Shown here: positions 1 to 12,600 of the stretch, in pieces | Layout: each line of letters opens with the position of its first letter | How positions within the stretch are numbered: position 1 is the first letter of the stretch | Assembly (NCBI GenBank): GCA_963924555.1 | Contig: OZ004581.1 | Location: 7,479,338-7,543,337 of the forward strand | DNA: 64,000 nt | Direction of reading: 5' to 3' | From: Crambe crambe | Taxonomy: Eukaryota > Porifera > Demospongiae > Poecilosclerida > Crambeidae | Program-made: the position numbers and the translations under genes | Notes under the pieces: model-generated | Database searches by the model: none | What the model was told of the DNA's origin: nothing | What the model saw: only the letters and a program-made list of their open reading frames with translations

Positions 1-352
1 CCTTGACCTCGCAACTGACTAGTGAATCTGTCATTAGCTTTCTCTCTTGCTTGATGTTGGTCTCTCGATGCTCAGAGCGTAAACCCTAGACACTAGTCTG
101 GTTATGAATCAACCCTTGGTGCAACAGTAATATCAGTAAAGGCCTTAAAAATTATATACAAAATTAGGTCAATGGCAATCTTATTATAAACTGTATAGAT
201 CTTCCTCATTTCGGCTCATACAATATTATGATGAAATCTCCAATGAACTACATAGCTACAATACGTGAACTTTAACTTTTGATAGCATCCAGTTGCCTAT
301 GTATAATAAAATATTATATCAAAAAAGATGATGAACAAGTAAAGGAAAAAAT
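1..352. other. Intronic or upstream spacer, no gene seen
   Basis: AT-rich sequence before the first recognisable exon. Since that exon (from 680) opens in phase after a good CTACAG acceptor, this stretch is probably intron of the large gene whose 5' part lies outside the window. I see no convincing exon in it. Confidence 0.4.
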
Positions 353-629
353 AAATAAAAAAGAGAAGTAGCTAGGGATGGCTGTGTGCGGTTCAAAAAA
401 GTTCAGCAACAAGAGAGCGAACTTCAGTCAAGTAACCCCTTACCCATCACCAACTACGAGATGACTATTCCTACTTCACTCCCTTAAGTTATATCTCATC
501 ATGGGAGTGAAGTAGGAATAGTTGGCTCGTAGTTGGTGATGGGTAAGGGGTTACTTGACTGAAGTTCACTCTCTTGTTGCTGAACTTTTTTGAACCACAC
601 ACAGCCATCCCTACTTCTCTTTTTTATTT
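353..629. mobile_element. 277-bp palindromic (hairpin) MITE
   Basis: The two halves are nearly perfect reverse complements: the left arm starts AAATAAAAAAGAG and the right arm ends with its complement. The stem runs in to CACTCCC/GGGAGTG around a loop of about 20 nt. No ORF. It sits about 50 bp upstream of an exon acceptor, so it is an intronic insertion. Its architecture is like the hairpins at 24992-25290 and 50198-50548, though arm sequences differ. No target duplication was identified. Confidence 0.8.
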
Positions 630-679
630 AGAATAAATATTTTCCATTCATGTTACTGCTGTCAATCTTATAGCTACAG

Positions 680-3600
680 GAAGAAAGTGTGTGTGACGAA
701 GCAGAAGAAATTTTCGATTCTTTGATGAACGAAAAACCTGATAAATTAAAGACGATAATGGATGACCTAGAAATGAAGACAGAAGATGAAGTTGTAACAC
801 TTGTTAATGGCGTTTTTCAAGTTCTGAATGATCCAAATGAGCAGGCATCAGGAGAAGTTTGTTTGATCATTACTGTCATGAGCCATTTTTTGATCAGATA
901 TTTTTGTCGATGTTTAATGCAAGTTCTCACTCCAGAGGGACTGGCACTGCGTCATGAATCGATACCACAGTCCTTTTGTAAGCACTACATGGATCAACAG
1001 GAACACTTTTCTTTAAAAAAGTTAATACAAAATCATATTGAGGGAATGAACTCAAGGTATGCTATACAAATTCTCTGAAGCATACCATGGGTATGTATTA
1101 TAATCTTGACCAAAATAGAAATTAATATTGGGATTAATTATACACCATTTTTATGTTAATTCCACTTGATCCCCTTTGAAGAAGTCATCCTTGACTTCAC
1201 CCTTTAGCCAAGGCCATACTTGTAATAAATCTCATTACATAGGGTTGAATTTTCACAGTGTGAGTCATTATTTTTATGCTTTAAAATTATACCGCACAAA
1301 AATTTCACTTTTTTGGTTTGCAGAACCTCATCTAAACTTATTTGCTATACTCGAGCAGCATCTCTTACAAGCAGACTATTCCCTGAAGAGTACCATCAAA
1401 ATTTAGCAGAATATAAAGCAGTTCTGAGTGATCATGTGTACGACTCGAGCTGCTTGACAGTTTATCAGTTTTCAGATCAATTATCACAGCGACACCTTGA
1501 AAAATCATTGTCTGATTTCTTTAAATCACACGATAAAGAAGTATTTCTGTTTATAGTCGGCATTCAAGAGTCCACAAAAAAGAACCAGATGTATATTAAT
1601 CATGTGAGAATTATCATGGAACAAGTTGAAAATGAGCATGCCTCTAGTGCTAGTGGTGGCAAAAAGATCCTAGTAATGTTGTTGCTCTTTCCACCCAGGA
1701 GTTTCATCAATGCTTGCTATCCTTGTAACTTTTTAGAAGGATGGGAACATTACTATCTTGATTCATTATCTCAGGCTGGTCATGAAGAATCTGCTGTATG
1801 TAAGCATATAAATATTCGCGACTGGTTTCGCCAGTTCTGCCTTCAGGAAGATAGCACTGCACATACCCAGTCCTTTCAAAAATTTTTGCAATCATTCTTG
1901 GGCGAAACTCTTCCTGTTCTTGTATCAAGATTACAGTTCCAATATGAGGAAGGGATTTTCAACAGAGGAATGAAAGAATGCGATCGAAGTAAGATGCTTA
2001 AAGAATTGCTTGAAAACAAAGGAGTTGGAGATATTCTTGTTGAACGTTTTCAGAGTTGCTGGAATCCAGAAGTTGTCAGTCAATACATAATCATGGCAGC
2101 ACAGCATACTTTCAACCATGATTCTACACTGAATTTAGCAGACCAGATTCAAGTCCAAGCTCGCTTCTTGTTCACTGAATTTCTGGTATACATGGTTCAT
2201 GTGATGAGCAGGAATAGGGGACTCGATCTTTTCTTTTCTAGAGAGACTTCCTCAATCATGCCACTATTCAAGAAATTACTAGGGTGTATGTCCATTCCTA
2301 AACTTCAAGACTTTAGTGAATTGAAGTATCATAATATCATCTCAAATGACACAAGGAATCCAGAATACTCAAAGCCACATAAGTTTCCATGTTTCCATGA
2401 TGTTCATGACATGATAGCTGGTTTGATTAATTCATGCAGAAATAGACTGTTTGAGAAAGGTGCAGTGAAGATTGATAATTGGGGCAAGATTTATGAAGAG
2501 GTAGCCAAAGAATGGAAATCTATTTCAGTGAGTGAGCTGCTAGCTAGAACAGAAGGGAAATCTAGCATGCATACTAAAGTAATGAGAATGAATGATCATG
2601 ACCCTCTTCCCTCCTTGAATCGAAATCATTCCATGGATTGAGTACATATACATAATTTGAGAAAAGGTACAATTTCACTCACTCAAATTTCGAGATAATT
2701 TAATAGTACCATAATCGAAGCTATGAATATTAATTCAAAGCCAATTTGGTTCCAAAATTATCTTGGTTTGAAAATTAGTACATTTTCCTGTAAACTTTAA
2801 CAGGTTCTAACATTTTACCTTTTCTCGAATCCAGTCACAATTATTAATTTTTCTTCCATTTTATTAGGAGAACGATGAAGAGACGAAGGAAAAAATATTC
2901 TTAAAAACTTTGTTTGATTTCATTAAAGATGATGAAAAGGAGCAAGGTCGTCGGACTACCTTGTGGAATCTCTACTTTGATGAATGTTTGAAGCATATGT
3001 TCTTCCTGGATCCAAATCATGAATGTTGTCCTGAAGACATTGAAGTGTTGAAGTGCAAATTAAATCTCTCCCATACAACATCAGTTCCCGATCGTTTCTT
3101 TAAACTGCATACACAAATTGCTGTGGACCGACTAAAACTTACCAAAGCACTACCAACTTTACGAAGCATTCGCAAAATAAGTTCTTCAAATGCTAATGGA
3201 AATGTCATTGTAATGCTATTGAAATATCTAAAAGATTGCATTCATGCTGAAAATCCTGAAGTTGCTCTATCAAAATGGTACAACATATTCATAGAAATCG
3301 TAAGCACCTAATTATTATAGCTATTCTAATTAATTGCTTGATTGATAATATTGTTATTTATAGGACTTATTTCGTGATAAATTCAATTCTGATATTCAAG
3401 AGAAATGGAGTTCAGCAACACTTTTATGGGCAACTTTTTTGACTATCCGATGTGCAAAATTTTTATCCATGGCTGTCATGCCATTAACAAAGAAGGTGTT
3501 TGAACATTTCAATGGCTTCTCTGGGATACTACATGCAGTAAGTATATAATGATCATTATTACGGCCTGTTATTAAAATAATGCAGATAAACTTAATATGG

Positions 3601-6600
3601 TGCAATATTTCTTGTATAGCATTTATCAAAGGTGTTGGTTGAAGGAGCTAATATTTTGGAGGAAGTGTGTAAAAATGACACAGTTTGTGTCATGTATGCA
3701 GAAGGCATATTGGAGCATTTTTTTCCTGACCATCTTGAAGATTATAAAGAAAGCGATATCAAGTGGTTTATTGGAAATCTGAATGAATTTAGAAATAATA
3801 AGCTACAGAAAACAATCAGTCGAGGTGTTGCAAAGTTCTTTCTCAAGCGCATTTTGACTGCAAAGCCTTCAAAATCCAAAGATAATATTCTACGGCTTTT
3901 TGGAGATAATGTACGTGAAACAGTATGACATTTGAATCTCCCAATTATATGTAACTACCAGCATGCTTTAATGAAATGCCTCCATTACTAATCATGAGTT
4001 ATAGAGAGATAAATAGAATGGTATTTCGATTTTAGCTATCAGCTGAATTGTTGCTGTTTTGGAACTCTATTATTGCAGGTTCGACTGGAAGTTGGACATT
4101 CTCTAAAGATTGATGGTGATAGTTATACTCCACCATTGTACTATCATGTTAAACGAGAGTTTGGAATATCACCTGGACCTGGGGTCAGTATAATTATCAA
4201 TACTTGTTAATTATAATAATTATTATGCTTATAGTATTACAATTCATGAATGGATAAACTAATAATATCTTATTGGCTTATTGTTGCAATCTATGAGTGG
4301 ATAAAGGGCATAATGACTTAATGTTATGCAACTATTATAGGGTGCTGTTAAAGATACCAGGTGGTGCTTGGCTGACATTTATTTTGAAATCGTCCTAGAG
4401 TTTTTATCTGAAAAATCTAATATGACTCCCAGAGCAGTGTACAACAGTTGTGAAAAGGTAAGAAGAACACAATAATTATAATACTTCATTTATTAATTAT
4501 TTTTAAGATCAAGACTAAAATGAATGAGAGAAGAAATATGAGACCTCTACTCAGCATTGAAAAAGAAGCACTTGTACTTCATTTAATAAAATGTTCGACT
4601 AAAGATAAAGAACCTGAAAAAGTATGTATTAGCTTAGTGATAGTCTCAGGTAGAGATCAGATACCATATTATAGTGGGTTATTTTCAAAGGGTAAAAATT
4701 TCGTGATTTTAATGGATGCCCTAACTCAATGAAAATTCATCCCATGATAATTATACCATACATGCAAGAAATCAACCATGCCCCCATGTAGCTATTTAGT
4801 TTAGCGATGGTGCTGACTCTACGTATATGTTATCTAGGTCTACAATCCAGGTGTATGTTTTGTATGTACTGCTGATTTCACTTGCCTTTGAAAATTGCGT
4901 GGGATATATGTTGCACAAGTTTTAGTATTGCAATTTTATACAGGTCAAAGGTCATATGCAAAACTCAATGTTCAAACAGAAGTGAAATTAATGCTCCAAT
5001 TGTAATTAAATAGGGGAAAATTTTTTCTTTGTACTTCAGCTTTTGGTGTTGATATATCCAGCCATTATGCAACATGTGATAGTAGTTTCATTCAAGCATG
5101 TTTGAGAAAATGGGACTGTTTCAAAATTATTATATAGCTATAATCATTGCAAGCTTATTCATATAGGCTTTTAAAAGAATGCCCCTTGGTATGAGCAAGA
5201 AAATAGATGACATGATATCTGAATCAATGACCCTGGAACGATCCTTTATCTATGCACTATTACTCTTGAAAAATGACAATATTCGAAGTACTTCAAAGCT
5301 TGTCCGTGTACTAAAGGACAAAGATAACAAGTTGACAACACTGAAATTTGTCAAACATTTTCTAGAGAAATCTTCACTTGAGGTCTGTAACTATTCTCAT
5401 CCTTCTCCTCCTCTACCTCCTCCTACTCATCCACCTCTTCCCTCCTCCTCCTCACCTTCCTCCTCCTCCTCACCCTCTTCCTCCTCACCTTCCTCCTCCT
5501 CCTCACCCTCCTCCTCCTCTTCCTCCTTCTCCTCGCCCTCCTCCTCCTCCTCCTCTTCCCCCCTTCTCTTCCTCCTTCTCACCCTCCCCTCCTCTTCCTC
5601 CTCCTCCTCTTCTTCCCTCTCCCTTCCCCTCCTCTTTATTCTCACCTCCTCCAGTTAGCCTCCTCTTCCTTTTTAATCCCTCCTCCTCCTTTTGTTATAT
5701 TATGTGCCTTCAAATAAGATGAAACCTCCATCTTATACATAGCCACGTTTTATCACTTCAGCATGTCGAAGAAACTTGGCATCTATTCTGGTTCATGACA
5801 CCTGAAGATGCATCTCCACTTGGTATCAAGTATAGAGAAATATGTGGTGTGATGTCAAGTATTGGTACTAATGATGAGTATAGGGTGGTGAAGCAGAAGC
5901 TGACAGAACTATCTACTAAAAGGTAATGCATATCACTTACAATTGTAATTTGGTACTATCAGCTCGACTGAAGTTGATGGAAAAAATCGGAGAACATGCT
6001 TCAATATAATAGCTATTTCTTTTAAGGTGTTCAGAGAAGTGGGTGATTTTCTTAGATCCTATGATTAATTAATTAGCTAGCTAACTTTACCAAGTCTTGC
6101 ATATTTCATTTCCAGCATATCTGACAAAGACATCATTCCTGGAATATCTGGCAAGAGAGCATTTCTCATGCTACTGTGGCTCTGCATATATCATAATTTC
6201 TTTTGCAAGAGAGTAAGTTGCCACACACTTACATCTTCCATATTCAACCTGACAGTGCTGGCATTAGTCTGAATCTACAGTGGAACCTCTGATGGGAACC
6301 AGCCTTTTTTCTTGTTTGGAAGTCATTTTTGTATAGAGTGTATACATGTTCAGTGAGGATTATGAAATGATCTGAGACCATGGGAAGAGTTGATCGGCCA
6401 TAATATGATATGGCCTTTAAATAGATACATTCCTAAGTGCAATGGATGTATTATGCCAATATGATGTCAGACCAAAGCAAATACTGATCAGACATTTGAC
6501 CTTTTGACCTGGTACATGACCTATGGCAGACTATCATAATCCTCACTGTAATTTGGAGTGCTCTTGATCAGAGGTTCCACAAGGGGTCTACTATGCATTA

Positions 6601-9600
6601 TAGTGTTGATGGCTAAACATTATGCAGATCAAATCAAGAACAATAGCAAAAGCTGTTAATGAGGTCTTGCAGAGTCCATATTGTGATGAAAAAATGTGTT
6701 TGAAAATTTTAACAAGCTTTCTGGCTCCTGAAAATCATGCTATAAAAAAACCTGAACCTCCCATACCATATAATTTCACACCTGACAGTGGAGTATATCC
6801 CAGAGAACGACCAGGAGAAGCCAAAATTGATTCTGTATATGAATTATTCACAGAACTTGATGAGAATGGTGAGATTTCAAACCTCATCATTAATAGAAAA
6901 TCGATATACTTTCTAAATTCTTTAGATGAACGTTTATGCTTCCTGCGTCATTCCATCGCTAATGTAATTGCAGTGGCATTAGGACTTCCTCCAAAGTCAA
7001 ATCACATCTATTATCACCTCTTCGCTCCTGATAAACTTCAAAATACCTTTGTCACTGGATATTTGGTATGATTTTTTTGTCCTACGTACATGTACAACAT
7101 GTCTGATCATTTTTGCCATTTAACTACACAGATGAAGCGACACATGAGTATACTATTTCACTATGACTGTGGTATAGAACTCACTATCACCGGAGACTAT
7201 GGGCGTCCTTCTTATAGCAACCGATTACTATCCTTGAGAGCAGAATACCTAATACTGCTGATCAACTTTTCAGCATTTGTCATCAGTTTATTCACCCAAC
7301 CTGATGGGCAGAGCAAAATCCATGGGAATGTAATATCACCTGAATTGCCTGTTCGACATTATTGTACAGGACAGCTATTTACTGTTTGGCATCACTTACA
7401 GCGGAGTACAAATATGTCAGTAGAAGATGTGGCAATGTTGGTAAAGATCTGTCTCGAAAGTTTCATCAAAGTAAGTCAACCATGATTAAAACTTGTCATT
7501 TCAGGAGGAATTCAGGATGTATAACAAAGATTCGTTGTGTTGACAAGTCATAGTGTCATAGTCAGGGTTTCACTTTGAAAATCATCGGTAGTCAAATACC
7601 CCTCCAGCTCCCTAAATGAAACCCTGATATTAGCTAAAACAGTATTGAAACAAATATCGTATTTTCTAGCTATCTAGCTATCTATTTCTTCAGAAGATCA
7701 GAAAGAAAGCAGCATACTGTAATAAAATTCTTCAACCCCATGTCCAGCCTCTGTGAGAACTCAGATCCTGGGGACAGAGTGCAAACTGAATTGCTTCACT
7801 TGCCAATCCATTCAGGGGCGGATCCAGGGATTTTGAAAGGAGGGGGCATTTAGATCCGCGCATAAGTGCGAAGAAATTTTTCAACGATCATGCCCACTTT
7901 TAATTAGAAACGCCCACTTTAATAGGATGTGCTTAATTAACAAACCTGGCTGCAGCGAAGGTTAGCTAGTTAAGCTACTGCAACTTACACCGTGCGCCTA
8001 GCTGCAGGAGCGAAGGTTAGGTTAGCTAGTGAATGTTAGCTAGTTAAGCTATATACCGCAACTTGCACTGTGCCTGGCTGCAGGAGCAAAGGTTAGCTAG
8101 TCAAGATACCGCAACTTGGTATAAAGGGGGGGGGGCATCTGCACCCAATGCCTCTCCCTTGGATCCGCCCTTGCCATTATACTCTAAATGAGCATATATA
8201 CCCTATACCCTGCCATCATGATATATTATATAATAGGGTGTTGTAAGGGGTGGATCTGAAGGGCTCTTCCCTAATCTAGCTGAATATGTGTCATACGAGA
8301 GAATGTGGAACAGTATCTTTGATGAGAGTTTTCTCAAGGTATGTATAATGTTTATCACTGAACAACATTACATAATAGTTAGACAACGAGACCTAGGGAT
8401 CTAAGTTATTTAGAGACCCGAGGGCCCTGGGCTGTAGCGACCCGAGCGCAGCGAGCGCGAGGGTGCTACCAAGGGCCCGAGGGTCTCTAAATAACTTAGA
8501 TCCTGTTGGTCAAGTTGCCTAACTTATTTAGAACATAGCAACATAGTTTTGGAACTTAGAAAGGCTTCAAATGAATCGCTAAAGTTTAGCTAGTCAGCCA
8601 TGAAAGCTTCGTGCACCGAAAATCTAGCAGCTGAAAATCACCAGAACTAAGGTAGGCTTTCTAGCTTATACGCTTGAAAATATGAACTAACTAAGCTTTC
8701 TACGCTGCCTTCGGTACCTTGTTACTCTTTTCTAGGCTTTAGTTGGTACTCACTAGTGTCAGGAGGCGAGAAACTAGCTTTCACCATTTTTTGACAAGTC
8801 TTCTAACACACACCCACCAGGCGGGGTTGGTTGGTTACTATGGATTCATAACAATATTTCTAATTGCTGCCCACCACAGGGTACTAAGTGCCTAACCGTA
8901 GGTTTACTAAGTGCCCGGGGCACTTAGTAAACCTACTGTTAGGCACTTAGTATCCCTGTGATGCATTATGAGGTTTAGAAGATCTGATTTTGTATTGTGA
9001 ATATACAGAGCTGTGTTCTAAAATCATGTAGACACCTGTGTTTAAAATGGATCTTTAATGTTGTTTTTTTTGTTTTTTGTTTTTTTCTGTTATTTTAAGT
9101 TTGTGTATATCTAAGATCTCATCAAGCAAGTTTTAGACATGGGTAGGAGTGAAATTTAGAATTTTACTCGTGGAAAATTGCACTCCCTCAGGTTCACCTA
9201 TTGCTAGCTAGGTGCTAGCTTGGCCTAGTGCCTGGCTAGTCAGAGTTCGAGTTGACATGTGGAGAGTAGCTGACTCTTGTTCACCGTCTGCTGACAGAAA
9301 TGACAATTCACATGCATGCTTGGCTCTGACCAATCAGTGCACTATTCCACCTTTTTCACTGCAAACAATGATAAAAGTGTGATAGTGAGCTGATTGGTTG
9401 GCAGCAGTAAAGTATCAGTTGCCTCAGTACATTAAAGTTTAGTACAGGGAAGACTAGAATTAGCTAGCTATAATAGTGATATGTAATAATTTTATTATCA
9501 TCGGTAATGTTGAATTATAGGCACAAAGATTTAGTTCTAGAGCTAAAGCAATCAAATGCTTAAAGTAAGTTATGAATTTTTCTATAATGCAATTGTATTG

Positions 9601-12600
9601 AATATAATTATTATTGATAGAGTCCTTGACCAGAAGTATCCAAATCATTTTCATACTGATATGGACCTGAAAATTCTCCAGGAATCTGAATTTAATGAAT
9701 GTAAAATTCTGTTTGAATTTATTAAGAACTACTATTACTTGCAAAGTGGAGGAGATCTCTTGCCTGAGCTTATACAGTTTTACCAGTGGCTCCATCATGA
9801 TCTGTCCAACTTGATCACTGAAGATGAAGCAAAAGAGAAATCTCTTAAAGTTGTTATAGACGAGTATTCTGATCAATATCAGTTCATTGGTGTTCTTTAT
9901 GACAGTGTGAAAGGTAATCAAACAAAACATAATTTAGCAGTCCCTGGCCAAAATCAGACATAGTGAACCTCCTGACACTGAACTCTGAATAAAGGACACT
10001 TTTTGAGGACTAATCATTAAAGTGATGCATTTTAACCTTTGTAAAAGGACATCCTTTATAGAGTTACAATGGACAAAATGCTTGGTGTTCCCAACTTATC
10101 ATAATAAAAAAAGCCATCAAGACTTGTATAGTAACCTAGCCTTGTTCTATAATAGCTTAACTACGTATATGCAGAGTGATGGTCAAGTTGTATGGTCTTC
10201 AATTTTCATACAGAGAAATTCAACAGATATGCGACTACAGTCGGTGGGAAAATTGGTTCCGGTGCTTGTGCACAGGCTAACAGACAAAATCATCTTGATG
10301 AGATTAAAGATGAAACTAAACTCTTAGCATATTTATCTACACCAACAAGTGAAACGTGGGAAGGAGATTGGTTGTTCCGTGTTATTAAAGACATTGTAAG
10401 AATAAAATTTACTCATTAGCTTTTACTATTTTTGTGTACTATAATTATCCATGCATTGTTCATAGATTGAAATCCAAAATAAGGTGATCGAAGAAGTTGA
10501 TAAGCTGAGATCAGGTTTTGAGTGTCTTTTCCCCGAAAAAATTCGATCGATTCATCCACTTGAAGTGAATGAAGAAGAATGTATAGTCAGTAGCAGTGAA
10601 ATAAGGTACACCTGCTACATTCTCATATTTTATGTACATGGATTGATCTGCTAGTTGCACAATCCAATGTCAAATAAAGGACCTTAGTACAGTTACAAAT
10701 CCTTTAAATAATACGTCTTCATACAAGATCATGTCCCATTTTGCCTACATACTTGTAAAAATTGATTATGGTTGAATCTCTAAATAATTATTGGGACCCA
10801 GCTTTTTATAGAGAGGTCGTCCTTTTTTGGAGGTTATTCGTATAGAGTGTACTTACAGTATGTATACAGAGGTACTTTTAGATTGTCCTTTGTTGAGAGG
10901 TTTGTCCTCTTTTGGAGTGTGTTTTCAGATATTCCACTGTATGATATAGTACATATTCTTGCAAATTGGTGCTCAGGAAGGTTTGGGGGAATAGGTGGAT
11001 ATATTTTGTCCTATGGTTTATGCAACTGCATGGATTGTATAGGACATGAAAGGATCAGGTTTCTTAGGTCCTTGTAAGCCACTACCTATTTCTCATTCCT
11101 TATGGACAACCATCCTGAATTGGACATTATAATTATAATATTTACACAGAGGAGCCAGTATTCCTCATTTCACTCAACTTATTCGTCGTCGATGGGAATA
11201 CACAGATCCTATCAGTCCCTCAATATTAAAGGCCTTAGAAGTTGACGTGATTCTTCGTTACTTTGCCAGCAAACCTAAGATAACAGATCCTTCTAGCATC
11301 AGAACCATGTTTCAATTCAAAAGAAAGTTCAGGACTTCTCATGATGAAGCTAAGTGCGTACAATTCAAGATATCTTGAATTAGCAATTAATCCAGGTATG
11401 TACCCCTCTTTCTCAAAATGCAGCATTCTCAGCACCAACGATCTCTGCAAGGAACTGGAATCTAGTGACTTTCTGAAGGTTTTCCTTATTTATAGCTAGC
11501 TAGTTTGCAGTAACTCATCACTTAGAAGTAACTGAGATGTCTATAAAAAGACAGCACGTAATCTGCTGATCTTAGAAATTCAACTGAGATTATAAGAAGT
11601 GCCAATTAAGTTAGTGTTGTCAATAGCCATATTATAACTCAAATTTTTCTCCAAGTGTTTCCACCATGGAGTCTTTCCTAGCTGTATTTTATTCATGAGA
11701 ATATAATGCCATAGACCCAGTCCACTTTCTTTGAAGTTGCTTTATCCAAACAGGGTGGCCTACCCTGCATTTAGTATAATTTTATACACTGCCACTATGC
11801 ACATTTACTATTGATTTACAGGGTGAACTCTCCTTGGAACAATGTAAAGAATTGGATTTCCATTTTCATTCCAAAGACTATGAGGAACTCTACGGAATAC
11901 TTACTGGTCTGAGAACCATTGCTAATCATGTTAAAAAGGTATATGATTGGCATTGCAAACTAGTCGTTATCTGTGTGCTTATAATATGAACAGGAACTCC
12001 AAAAGACTCAGTTAGGAAATCCCAGCAATACCACTTTGCCACAGTTTCTGCATTCTGTTGTTAGGGTGAGCAGTGATGGCAAAGTTTATGATGCTATTGG
12101 ACTGAGCAGGTAATAAGAGAGCCAGTTACAGGGCACTATATCTCACAGTGCCCTTCTCATAGAGGGCACTAATATAAGCTTAGTAGCCTTCCTTCTCATA
12201 GTGCCCACATGGAGGGCACTAATAAGCTTAGTAGCCCTTTTATCTCAGGGCATAGGGCCACTACTAATATTAAAGCTTAGTACCCTCATTCTCAAACAGT
12301 AGGTAGATAGCTAGATATACTGGGATCTATGAAACCCTCAGGCCTGTAGTATAGTGCTCTTACTGCACTCTGACTGCCATAGCTCTATTTAGTTACTATG
12401 TGTAGTGATATTTGTCCATTATGATTACAGCTTATCTCCAATTGAACGGCAATGTTTTGACTCCATTGTAATTGCTCAGCTCTGTGGCACAATTCGTCAC
12501 TTTGTTGAAAGAATAGAGGATGGATATTATGAATATTGTAGCTTACCCTTTGGCCTGAAGAAACCTTTAACAGAGGAAGCTTGCAGAACAATTCATGAAA

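Noticed and set aside
5179..5722. Long Ser- and Pro-rich ORFs extending the exon past 5382
   Set aside because: They run through a TCC microsatellite; the real exon ends before it and the next exon at 5762 is in phase with 5382.
9460..9930. 156-residue minus-strand ORF
   Set aside because: It is the antisense of confirmed plus-strand exons 9521-9564 and 9621-9913 and has no recognisable motif.
10214..10395. RZ-type zinc finger in the RNF213-like protein (GGKIGSGACAQANRQNHLDEI)
   Set aside because: Only one cysteine and one histidine are present; no zinc ligand set can be made.
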